Positions 1-6,919 of a DNA stretch of 22,752 nucleotides are shown one piece after another; the first letter of the stretch is position 1, and every line of letters begins with the position of its first letter. The position numbers and the translations under genes were made by a program. The stretch spans positions 1 through 22,752 of the forward strand of contig JANPBT010000016.1 of NCBI GenBank assembly GCA_031430575.1, in the 5' to 3' direction. The stretch is from JANMDS01 sp031430575 (lineage in GTDB: Bacteria > Pseudomonadota > Gammaproteobacteria > Burkholderiales > Casimicrobiaceae). A model generated the notes under the pieces. That model saw only the letters and a list, made by a program, of their open reading frames with translations, was not told the DNA's origin and searched no databases.

Positions 1-45
1 GCGCAGAATGAGGCAAATTAGAGGTAAATTTGCTTCATTCTGCGC
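1..45. repeat. Long hairpin at the window edge, terminator-like
   Basis: Bases 1-19 and 27-45 are inverted copies with a single mismatch (a G-T pair in RNA), separated by a 7-base loop. This gives a 19-bp stem. The right arm runs into motif copy 1 at 40-53. The left arm begins with GCGCAG, which is the last six bases of the inverted motif, so the window edge probably cuts a second, inverted copy. There is no clear T-run after the stem. It may end the transcript of whatever gene lies to the left, but that gene is not visible. Confidence 0.6.
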
Positions 46-53
46 CGCAGGTA
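40..53 (+). repeat. Dispersed motif copy 1
   Basis: Exact core CTGCGCCGCAGGTA, followed by TTTATG. It is intergenic and forms part of the right arm of the hairpin at 1-45. Confidence 0.9.
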
Positions 54-68
54 TTTATGTACTTCGGT

Positions 69-96
69 TTGTCACTAACGCTTTACTGCTTATATT
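69..96 (+). promoter_or_regulatory. Possible sigma-70 promoter for the sugar transport genes
   Basis: TTGTCA at 69-74 and TATATT at 91-96 are separated by 16 bases. Each box is one mismatch from consensus. A transcript would start near 103, leaving a leader of under 20 bases before the ATG at 121. No good Shine-Dalgarno sequence is seen in that leader, which weakens the call. Operator sites were not recognised. Confidence 0.4.
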
Positions 97-120
97 GATG
101 GCTTCGCACGGATCTCATCC

Positions 121-1110
121 ATGAACTGGCTTCAAGCTCTACTGAGCACTTTTTTCAATTTGTTCGAGCCGCTCTTTAGGTTCGGTCAGAAGCGTCTTGG
201 CATCGATCGGCTCGGCTGGCTCTTTGTGGGTCCCAATTTATTGGTTTTCGGCATTTTTACTTTTCTGCCGATCCTCATTAATTTTTGGTACGCGACGACT
301 GCAGGCGTCAATTTAATGCCGGCGTCGCGACCATTTTCTGGCACTGAAAATTTTCAGATCCTTCTCGAATGCCGCGACTACTTTGACATAAAAACCTGCC
401 GCAAAGATGTCTTCTGGCGCGCAATATTAAACACGCTGCAATTCAGCGTCGTTCAGGTTGTTCTCATGGTTTTTTTCGCCCTACTCACTGCCTTAGTGCT
501 CAATCGCAAAATTATCGGGCGCGGGTTTTGGCGCGGCGTGTTTTTCTACCCCGTGCTGCTTTCGCCGGTTGTCGTGGCATTGATTTGGAAGTGGTTACTG
601 CAATCAGAGGGCGTATTTAACGCCGGCCTCGCCGCAGCGGGGAAATCACCAATCGAGTGGCTCACGACCGGTTCGTGGGCATTTTTCTGGGTCACCTTTG
701 TTTCGATTTGGGCGCACATGGGTTTCTACACCCTCATTTTGTTGGCCGGCTTGCAAGCCATCCCGCGCGATCTTTATGAGGCCGCCGAGATGGATCGTGC
801 CTCGCCATGGCGTACGTTGTATCGCATTACTTTGCCGCTGCTCATGCCCAATTTAATCGTCGTGCTGGTGCTCGCGATGATCCGCGCAGTGCAGGTATTT
901 GATGAAGTCTTCGTGCTCACGGGCGGTGGGCCAGGATCAGCGACAACCTTTATCGTGCAATTCATCTACCAAACCGGCTTTGCTGAGCAAATCCATCTCT
1001 ACGGCTTGGCGGCGGCGGCTTCGCTCATCCTCGCGACCGGATTGATCGCGCTGACGCTGATGCAACTCAAGCTAACCCGGGCTGCCGATGCCGGCCGGCG
1101 CGCAAGGTAA
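121..1110 (+). CDS. Sugar ABC transporter permease, MalF/UgpA type (CUT1)
   Basis: Inner-membrane subunit of a binding-protein-dependent carbohydrate importer. The 329-residue product has a cytoplasmic N-terminus and a first membrane segment near residues 33-55. Several further hydrophobic segments lie between about 100 and 320. The EAA loop that docks on the ATPase is clear at 219-244, beginning YEAAEMDRASPW with the LP pair (ITLPLLMPN) downstream. Length and layout fit MalF/UgpA/AglF-type permeases of the CUT1 family. It is followed after 6 bases by a second permease, then an ATPase and a GH31 glycosidase, so an alpha-glucoside is the likely cargo. That substrate is inferred from the neighbour, not from the permease. 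No periplasmic binding protein is present in the window; it may lie to the left. Confidence 0.9.
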   Translation: MNWLQALLSTFFNLFEPLFRFGQKRLGIDRLGWLFVGPNLLVFGIFTFLPILINFWYATTAGVNLMPASRPFSGTENFQILLECRDYFDIKTCRKDVFWRAILNTLQFSVVQVVLMVFFALLTALVLNRKIIGRGFWRGVFFYPVLLSPVVVALIWKWLLQSEGVFNAGLAAAGKSPIEWLTTGSWAFFWVTFVSIWAHMGFYTLILLAGLQAIPRDLYEAAEMDRASPWRTLYRITLPLLMPNLIVVLVLAMIRAVQVFDEVFVLTGGGPGSATTFIVQFIYQTGFAEQIHLYGLAAAASLILATGLIALTLMQLKLTRAADAGRRAR

Positions 1111-1116
1111 GCCACC

Positions 1117-2169
1117 ATGACCTCAATCATTAAATTTTTGACCAATACGCGTGGCAAAAATAGCCTTCATTGGACAGATTGGCTCAGCTACGGCTACCTG
1201 ATGATCGGGCTCTTTACGATGTTTGCGCCAGTCGTGTGGTTGGTCGCCTCTTCTTTTAAATCAGAATCCTCAATCAGTCGTTTTCCGCCCACTTTTTTCC
1301 CGTATACCCAAAAAACTGTTCAGGTTATCGGGCATGAAAAGCCGTTGCCACTGTTTAACGTGGCGCAGCCAGGTGAGCCACCTAAAGAAATGGCGCAGAT
1401 TCGGCGCATCGGCATTATGGCAACGATGGTTGACCCCGCGAAACCAACCGAAACATTGCAGATCAATATTAATCAACGCAAGCCCGTCGATGAAATTAAA
1501 GCGGCAACTGAAAATTACACCGATATTTTCAAAAAATTTACCTTCGGCAAGTATTTGTGGAATAGTGTATTCATCACTGTCATCGCTACGTTGCTCACGC
1601 TGCTCATCAATTCGATGGCGGCATTTGCGCTGTCTAAATATAAATTTACCGGGCAAAAAGCAGTGTTTCTGCTCATCATCGCCACGCTCATGATCCCGCC
1701 TACGATCATCTTAGTGCCATTGTTTTTGGTTATCAATTCGGTGGGGCTGCTCAATAATTTGTGGGGCGTGATCTTGCCCGCAATTGCAACGCCAACCGGC
1801 GTTTTTTTGCTGCGACAATATATGTTGACGATTCCAGACGAGATGCTAGAGGCCGCGCGAATGGATCATGCGAGTGAGTGGCGCATCTATTGGAAGATCG
1901 TGCTCCCGCTCGCGGCCCCCGCGCTGGCAGTGCTGGCAATTTTTTCGGTGATGTGGCGGTGGAATGATTTCTTGCTGCCACTTATTGTGCTCTCGAAATC
2001 GGAATTTTTCACGCTGCAATTAGCGCTCAATTCCTTCCAAGGTGAGCTCAATACCCAATGGCACTACCTGCTGGCGATGACGGTTATTACCTTAATCCCA
2101 ATCACTCTGGTCTTTGCCTTTCTTCAAAAATACATCACCTCCGGCATCGCGAGTGCTGGTGTCAAGTAA
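1117..2169 (+). CDS. Sugar ABC transporter permease, MalG/UgpE type, with a large periplasmic insert
   Basis: Second membrane subunit of the CUT1 importer. The 350-residue product has a first membrane segment at about 25-46, then a hydrophilic stretch of about 80-90 residues (roughly 48-138) before the second segment. Ordinary MalG/UgpE proteins are nearer 280 residues, so this stretch is an insert. Longer relatives such as AglG are known to be extended. The ATPase-docking EAA motif is at 244-250 (LEAARMD) with the LP pair at 263-264. The start is supported by AAGG overlapping the end of the upstream gene. Its stop lies 26 bases before the ATPase start, indicating one operon. Membrane placement and transport role are firm; the job of the insert (contact with the binding protein or the sugar) is a guess. 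Confidence 0.9.
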   Translation: MTSIIKFLTNTRGKNSLHWTDWLSYGYLMIGLFTMFAPVVWLVASSFKSESSISRFPPTFFPYTQKTVQVIGHEKPLPLFNVAQPGEPPKEMAQIRRIGIMATMVDPAKPTETLQININQRKPVDEIKAATENYTDIFKKFTFGKYLWNSVFITVIATLLTLLINSMAAFALSKYKFTGQKAVFLLIIATLMIPPTIILVPLFLVINSVGLLNNLWGVILPAIATPTGVFLLRQYMLTIPDEMLEAARMDHASEWRIYWKIVLPLAAPALAVLAIFSVMWRWNDFLLPLIVLSKSEFFTLQLALNSFQGELNTQWHYLLAMTVITLIPITLVFAFLQKYITSGIASAGVK

Positions 2170-2195
2170 TCTCAAACGGAGAATTTCAATCGACC

Positions 2196-3221
2196 GTGGC
2201 CACACTCACTCTTAATGCCGTTAGTAAATCATTTGACAAAACGCAGGTCATTCGCGGCGTTGATCTCGCCGTCGCGCACGGGGAATTTGTCGTTTTTGTA
2301 GGCCCCTCTGGCTGCGGTAAATCCACGCTTTTGCGCATCGTCGCAGGGCTCGAAACGCCCACCAGCGGCGAGGTCCGTATTGACGACACGATTGTCAATC
2401 AAGTCGGCGCTGCGGATCGTGGTTGCGCGATGGTGTTTCAATCGTATGCGTTGTATCCGCACATGAGCGTTTATGCCAATATGGCGTTTGGACTGGAAAA
2501 TATAGACATCCCCAAAGCTGAGATTGCGCAAAAAGTAAATGAAGCAGCAAAACTTTTAAAGCTCGATGCCCTTTTACAGCGCAAGCCCACGCAGCTCTCC
2601 GGCGGTCAGCGCCAGCGCGTCGCCATTGGGCGGGCAATTGTGCGTGACCCTAAGATATTTTTATTTGACGAACCACTCTCCAATTTGGATGCGGAGCTGC
2701 GGGTGTCGATGCGTAGCGAGCTCCGAGAGCTCCACGCGCGATTAGGCGCGACAATGATTTATGTAACCCACGATCAAGTCGAAGCGATGACCCTCGCAGA
2801 TCGCATCGTCGTCTTAAAAGACGGAAAAATTGAGCAAGTCGGCACGCCAAAAGCACTTTACGAATCGCCGTGCAACGCATTCGTCGCCGGTTTCATTGGC
2901 AGCCCTCGGATGAATTTTTTGGCAACCGCTTGGGTTCAAAAAAATGCCCCTGTGCTTTTGGAAAACTGCGCCGCAGGGTCATCCCTTGGCATTCGTCCTG
3001 AGCATTTGCAACTCGCGCGCGAGGACGAAGGATTTGCCGCTACGATTGCTTCGGTTGAATATTTGGGTGGTTCAAATCTTTTGCATGCAACGCTCGATGA
3101 CGGCACAAGAATCGAAGCTCTCCTTGACGGCGCAACGCCACTTGCGCGCGGCGCGTGCATCCATTTGCGATTTGACCCGATGAAGTCTCACCACTTCGAT
3201 GCAACTGGCGTGCGCGTCTAA
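2196..3221 (+). CDS. Sugar ABC transporter ATP-binding subunit, MalK/UgpC type
   Basis: Cytoplasmic ATPase that powers the importer. With the GTG start at 2196 the protein has 341 residues and opens MATLTLNAVSKSF, as UgpC/MalK proteins do. Walker A is GPSGCGKST at 36-44. The Q-loop (MVFQSYALYPH), ABC signature (LSGGQRQRVAIGRA), Walker B (IFLFDEPLSNLDA) and switch histidine (YVTHDQVEAMT) follow in order. The C-terminal part is a TOBE-type domain with the typical LGIRPEHL. An open frame extends upstream to 2058 inside the permease gene, but that extension has no ABC homology; GGAG at 2178-2181 also favours the GTG, with a long gap. Motif copy 2 lies in the TOBE region and encodes NCAAG. No EIIA-Glc-type regulatory conclusion can be drawn. 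Confidence 0.92.
   Translation: MATLTLNAVSKSFDKTQVIRGVDLAVAHGEFVVFVGPSGCGKSTLLRIVAGLETPTSGEVRIDDTIVNQVGAADRGCAMVFQSYALYPHMSVYANMAFGLENIDIPKAEIAQKVNEAAKLLKLDALLQRKPTQLSGGQRQRVAIGRAIVRDPKIFLFDEPLSNLDAELRVSMRSELRELHARLGATMIYVTHDQVEAMTLADRIVVLKDGKIEQVGTPKALYESPCNAFVAGFIGSPRMNFLATAWVQKNAPVLLENCAAGSSLGIRPEHLQLAREDEGFAATIASVEYLGGSNLLHATLDDGTRIEALLDGATPLARGACIHLRFDPMKSHHFDATGVRV
2966..2977 (+). repeat. Dispersed motif copy 2 (12-base match)
   Basis: CTGCGCCGCAGG preceded by AAAA, inside the ATPase gene and read as C-A-A-G. It is the only copy without the full 14-base core: GT follows where the consensus has TA. Confidence 0.8.
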
Positions 3222-3232
3222 GGAAAACTCGG

Positions 3233-5371
3233 ATGACTCCATGGATTGGTACGTCTTGGCGTGCGAGCACGGTTGGCGCAGACATTGCGCTTGACGATGG
3301 TGCGCAACTGCGCATTCAGTTTTTGGCAGAGCGGATGGCGCGCGTTACGCTGCGGCCCGCGAGCGGATACCGCGAGCCGCGTACATGGGCGATTGCGCCA
3401 ACCACAGGTCAAGACGTGCCTTGGGAAGGTCGCACGCGTGATGATCTTTTGGGTTTTTCACCACCGATCGTACGCTGCAGCGAGGCTACGGTGACCGATG
3501 CGTTAACTTGCGAGGGTGGTGCAATTGCAGCGGCGATTACGTTAAGTCCGTTGCGGATCACTTGGACTGATCTGCAAACGAAAGCGGTGCTGCAAACAGA
3601 CCGCGAATCAACCGCCTATTTGCGCGAGCGGCGCACCGGTTTCGTTCGCCATTACCTCGCGCGCGACCGCGGCGATCACTACTACGGGCTTGGCGATAAA
3701 ACCGGCCCGCTCAACCTCCACGGACGGCGACTGCGCACGCTCGCGATGGATTCTCTGGGCTACGACCCAAAATCAGGCGATCCACTTTATAAGCACTGGC
3801 CGTTTCAGCTCACACGCAATAGCAACGGCACATGGGTTGGAATTTATTACGATACGTTAGCGCCGTGCACGTTCGATCTCGGCTGTGAGCACGACAACTA
3901 TCATGGCTTTTATCGCCACGTTGAAATCGACGATGGCGATTTAGATTACTACGTGATGTTTGGCAATAACCCGGCCGACGTCATCGCACAATTCGTGAAG
4001 TTGATTGGCGGCACCCATCTACCGCCACGTTGGAGCGTTGGATTCGCGCAAACGGCGATGGGGCTTGCCGACGCGCCAGACGCCCAAGCGCAGCTCGATC
4101 ACTTCATCGATCAAGTCACTGCTCAGCAGGTGCCGATCTCCGCCTTCCACTATGGCTCGGGCTATTCCTCGCGCGGCAAGCGGCGCTATGTTTTCACCTG
4201 GAATCAATCGAAATTTCCCGATCCCCGCGCACTCAATGCAAAATTTAACGCCCACGGGATGCGCCTCGTTGCCAATATCAAACCGTGCTTGCTTGACGAT
4301 CACCCAGCGTTCGATTCAGTGCAATCGCAAAATGGCTTCATCGCAAACCCCAATGGCAAACCGATCAGCGAGCCTTTCTGGGATGGTTTTGGCTCGCATC
4401 TTGATTTCACACAGCCGAGCGCAATTGCATGGTGGCAAGATGGGTTGGCGAAGCAGGTGCTCGATTTCGGCTTCGATACCGGCTGGAATGACAACAATGA
4501 ATATGCGGTTTTAGATGAGGATGCCTCCTGCCATGGTTTTGGGCAGCGAATGCCGATGCACCGCGCACGACCGCTTCACCCCGTGCTGATGACTAGGGCG
4601 ACCTTCGAAGCGCAGCAAAAGCGCGCGACCTCGGCTGAGCCGGTATTTACGGTCACCCGTGGCGGCGCGCCCGGCATTCAGCGCTACGCCCAAACGTGGA
4701 GCGGCGACAACTCAAGCAACTGGGAAAACTTGCGCTGGAATATCCGCACCGGCCTGCAAATGAGTCTGTCCGGCATGTTCAATATTGGCCATGACGTCGG
4801 TGGATTTTTTGGTCCGATGCCTGATGAAGAGCTCTTCGTGCGCTGGGTGCAGGCGTGTTGTTTGAATCCGCGCATGGTGATGAATTCATGGAAAGAAGGC
4901 GGCAAGAGCAGCGTGCCGTGGATGTATCCCAATGTGACCGAGCACGTGCTCGCGGCGATTCGGCTGCGTTATCAGTTAATGCCGTATTTGTGGTCACTTT
5001 TTGAGCGCGCCAGCGAACACCACGAGCCGATCATTCGGCCAACCTTCTATGATTTTCCAAATGACGCGCAATGCTACGCCGATTGCGACGAATTTATGCT
5101 TGGCGCGAACGTGCTCGTCGCTCCTGTCGTTGAAGCTGGAGCGAGCTCGCGTACGCTTTATTTGCCCAAGCAAGAGGATGGTCGCAAATGGATCGCGTTC
5201 GCCAGCGGACAAGCCTATGTCTCGGGCGCGGTCTGCACTGTTGATGCGCCGTTATCTTCGCTGCCGCTTTTCGTTCGCGAGGGGGCGAGCCTGCCGCTGG
5301 CGGCGCCAAACGCGGGCAGCCGACCGCGTCACGACGATCCTGTTTCTGAAATTCGGCAATTTTTGGCGTAA
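3233..5371 (+). CDS. Glycoside hydrolase family 31, probable alpha-glucosidase
   Basis: Retaining alpha-glycosidase that would release sugar from imported alpha-glucosides. The 712-residue protein has the GH31 order: an N-terminal beta domain (about 1-260), a catalytic barrel (about 265-590) and C-terminal beta domains. The nucleophile is read as D420 in GWNDNNEY. The acid/base is D492 in TWSGDNSSNW, preceded by the conserved GIQRYAQ. The SGMFNIGHDVGGF block follows, matching the family. No signal peptide is seen, so it should act in the cytoplasm on transported substrate. The start has a good ribosome site (AAGGA, about 8 bases upstream), 11 bases after the ATPase stop, so it is the last gene of the transport operon. 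GH31 also contains alpha-xylosidases and transglycosidases, so the exact substrate is open. Confidence 0.92.
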   Translation: MTPWIGTSWRASTVGADIALDDGAQLRIQFLAERMARVTLRPASGYREPRTWAIAPTTGQDVPWEGRTRDDLLGFSPPIVRCSEATVTDALTCEGGAIAAAITLSPLRITWTDLQTKAVLQTDRESTAYLRERRTGFVRHYLARDRGDHYYGLGDKTGPLNLHGRRLRTLAMDSLGYDPKSGDPLYKHWPFQLTRNSNGTWVGIYYDTLAPCTFDLGCEHDNYHGFYRHVEIDDGDLDYYVMFGNNPADVIAQFVKLIGGTHLPPRWSVGFAQTAMGLADAPDAQAQLDHFIDQVTAQQVPISAFHYGSGYSSRGKRRYVFTWNQSKFPDPRALNAKFNAHGMRLVANIKPCLLDDHPAFDSVQSQNGFIANPNGKPISEPFWDGFGSHLDFTQPSAIAWWQDGLAKQVLDFGFDTGWNDNNEYAVLDEDASCHGFGQRMPMHRARPLHPVLMTRATFEAQQKRATSAEPVFTVTRGGAPGIQRYAQTWSGDNSSNWENLRWNIRTGLQMSLSGMFNIGHDVGGFFGPMPDEELFVRWVQACCLNPRMVMNSWKEGGKSSVPWMYPNVTEHVLAAIRLRYQLMPYLWSLFERASEHHEPIIRPTFYDFPNDAQCYADCDEFMLGANVLVAPVVEAGASSRTLYLPKQEDGRKWIAFASGQAYVSGAVCTVDAPLSSLPLFVREGASLPLAAPNAGSRPRHDDPVSEIRQFLA

Positions 5372-5602
5372 TAATCACTTTTCGGTTGAAATACCTGCGG
5401 CGCAGATTTGGCCAGATTCTTCCGATTTTGAGCGCTTATGCGCAAGTCCGGCTTTGTGTTGCACACTGTAAACTCTTATGTGCTGCAGCGTAGCCTGACC
5501 GAACCGCTTCCGCACAGCCGCGCGACCCGCCAAATCCTTGGCGGTTGCGCTCCAGCACTTTCTGGCTCGCAAAACTGACCGAAACACCTCGACTCCAACG
5601 CC
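5372..5602. other. Spacer between the sugar operon and ccmC
   Basis: About 230 bases without a gene. It carries motif copy 3 at 5392-5405 and a small hairpin, CCGCCAA / TTGGCGG with a 4-base loop, at 5527-5544, with no T-run. ccmA and ccmB, which normally precede ccmC, are not here and no remnants were recognised. A promoter for the ccm genes probably lies in this stretch, but no pair of boxes is convincing. Confidence 0.6.
5392..5405 (-). repeat. Dispersed motif copy 3
   Basis: Exact core in reverse orientation (TACCTGCGGCGCAG), followed by ATTT. Intergenic, 20 bases after the GH31 stop. Confidence 0.9.
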
Positions 5603-6331
5603 GTGCAAATCCTCGCTTACGCTGCGCCCCAAAAGTTTTATGCCCTCGCTGGCAAACTCGAGCCATGGTTTTGGGCGGCGGCGGTCGCGCTTGCCGCCAT
5701 CGGGCTTTACATCGGATTTGGGCTCGCGCCGACGGATGCGACGCAGGGTGATGTTTACCGCGTAATTTTCATTCATGTTCCTGCCGCTTGGATGAGTATG
5801 TGGCTCTATGTGATCATGGCGTTTTATGCGGTGCTATTGTTTGTGTTCAACACCCGTATGTCTGGAATGATGATCCGCGCGCTGGCGCCGACCGGTGCTT
5901 GGATGACCGTCATCGCGCTGGTGACCGGCGCGCTTTGGGGGCGTCCCACATGGGGGACGTATTGGGCGTGGGATGCGCGGATGACCACCGAGCTCATTCT
6001 TTTATTTCTCTATTTGGGCGTTATCGCACTCAGTAATGCCATCGACGATCCGCGGCGCAGTGATCGCGCAGCGGCGATCTTAAGCTTAATAGGTGTGGTC
6101 AACGTGCCCATCATCTATTTTTCAGTCAAGTGGTGGAATACGCTGCATCAAGGCGCGAGCGTTTCGCTCATGTCTTCCCCAAAAATGGCCCGACTCATGC
6201 TTGATGCGATGCTTATCATGGGGCTTGCGGCGTGGATGTATGCGATCGCGGCGACGCTGAACCGGGCAAGAAGTTTTATTCTTGAGCGGGAACGTGATCG
6301 TGCTTGGCTGGGTCAAAGTGGAAAGCATTGA
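5603..6331 (+). CDS. ccmC: Haem exporter/handling protein CcmC
   Basis: Inner-membrane protein of System I cytochrome c maturation that loads haem onto CcmE. The 242-residue product has six predicted membrane segments. It carries the tryptophan-rich periplasmic motif at 112-127 (WGRPTWGTYWAWDAR), and the two haem-ligand histidines can be assigned as H58 (FIHVPAAW) and H182 (NTLHQG). These sit close to the positions known for E. coli CcmC. The start is GTG; no clear Shine-Dalgarno sequence is seen, but the N-terminus aligns well with the family. It heads a run ccmC-D-E-F-G-H-I. ccmA and ccmB, the ATPase and partner that normally come first, are missing here. ccmD begins 6 bases after the stop. 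Confidence 0.95.
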   Translation: MQILAYAAPQKFYALAGKLEPWFWAAAVALAAIGLYIGFGLAPTDATQGDVYRVIFIHVPAAWMSMWLYVIMAFYAVLLFVFNTRMSGMMIRALAPTGAWMTVIALVTGALWGRPTWGTYWAWDARMTTELILLFLYLGVIALSNAIDDPRRSDRAAAILSLIGVVNVPIIYFSVKWWNTLHQGASVSLMSSPKMARLMLDAMLIMGLAAWMYAIAATLNRARSFILERERDRAWLGQSGKH

Positions 6332-6337
6332 GTGAAC

Positions 6338-6463
6338 ATGCACGACTACGCGTTTTATCTCTGGGGTTCTTATGCAATTACCGCGCTCATCATTGGAATT
6401 GAAGTGATTTCGCTTTACCTGCGGCGCAGAAAAGCGCGTGCGGACGCCAAAATCGAGCAATAG
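6338..6463 (+). CDS. ccmD: Small membrane protein CcmD
   Basis: A 41-residue protein: one membrane helix (about residues 9-28) followed by a strongly basic tail (YLRRRKARADAK). This is the classic form of CcmD, which stabilises the CcmC-CcmE-haem complex and helps release of holo-CcmE. The ATG at 6338 is used; an in-frame GTG two codons upstream (6332) is possible. Position between ccmC and ccmE confirms the call. The basic tail YLRRR is encoded directly by motif copy 4, in a reading frame no other copy uses. CcmD proteins usually carry such a basic tail, so the motif fits rather than disrupts. Confidence 0.9.
   Translation: MHDYAFYLWGSYAITALIIGIEVISLYLRRRKARADAKIEQ
6416..6429 (-). repeat. 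Dispersed motif copy 4
   Basis: Exact core in reverse orientation inside ccmD, encoding Y-L-R-R-R on the coding strand. Confidence 0.9.
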
Positions 6464-6472
6464 CCAGATCAA

Positions 6473-6919
6473 ATGACAAAGCGCCAACAACGATTTACCC
6501 TCATCATCCTCGCCGTCGCTGCCCTCGCGCTTGCGGTGTGGTTGGTGTTACGCGCGTTAAATTCCAATGTCTCTTTTTTCTACACGCCGACGCAAATTGC
6601 AAATAACGAAGCACCCAAAGAAAAGAGCTTCCGCGTTGGCGGCATGGTGACGCAGGGCAGCCTAAAGCGCGAACCCAATTCGCTCACGGTGCGCTTTGAA
6701 GTCACTGACACCGCAAAGATGATTCCGGTGACTTACACCGGCTTGTTGCCCGATCTATTTAAGGAAGGCAAAGGCGTCGTTGCACAGGGCAAACTCGCAG
6801 CCGACGGTAGCTTTATGGCGAGCGAAGTGCTCGCCAAGCATGATGAAAATTACATGCCCCCTGAGGCTGCTGCAGCAATGGAAGCAGCGAAAGCCGCGAA
6901 GAAAGCAAAACCACCATGA
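6473..6919 (+). CDS. ccmE: Periplasmic haem chaperone CcmE
   Basis: CcmE binds haem covalently in the periplasm and passes it to CcmF. The 148-residue protein has an N-terminal membrane anchor (about 8-28) and an OB-fold domain starting at FRVGGMV. The haem-binding motif is LAKHDENYMPPE, with H123 as the covalent histidine and Y127 as the nearby ligand. The tail is rich in alanine and lysine, as is common. The start follows ccmD by 9 bases with only a weak ribosome site. The stop overlaps the ccmF start in an ATGA arrangement, indicating translational coupling. Confidence 0.95.
   Translation: MTKRQQRFTLIILAVAALALAVWLVLRALNSNVSFFYTPTQIANNEAPKEKSFRVGGMVTQGSLKREPNSLTVRFEVTDTAKMIPVTYTGLLPDLFKEGKGVVAQGKLAADGSFMASEVLAKHDENYMPPEAAAAMEAAKAAKKAKPP

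Noticed and set aside
2058..2195. Upstream extension of the ABC ATPase frame into the permease gene
   Set aside because: The extra 46 residues have no ABC character and lie over conserved permease sequence; the GTG at 2196 gives the normal N-terminus.
3246..5471. Alternative open frames overlapping the GH31 gene
   Set aside because: They are Arg/Ala/Ser-rich shadows of the GH31 coding sequence with no domain signal.
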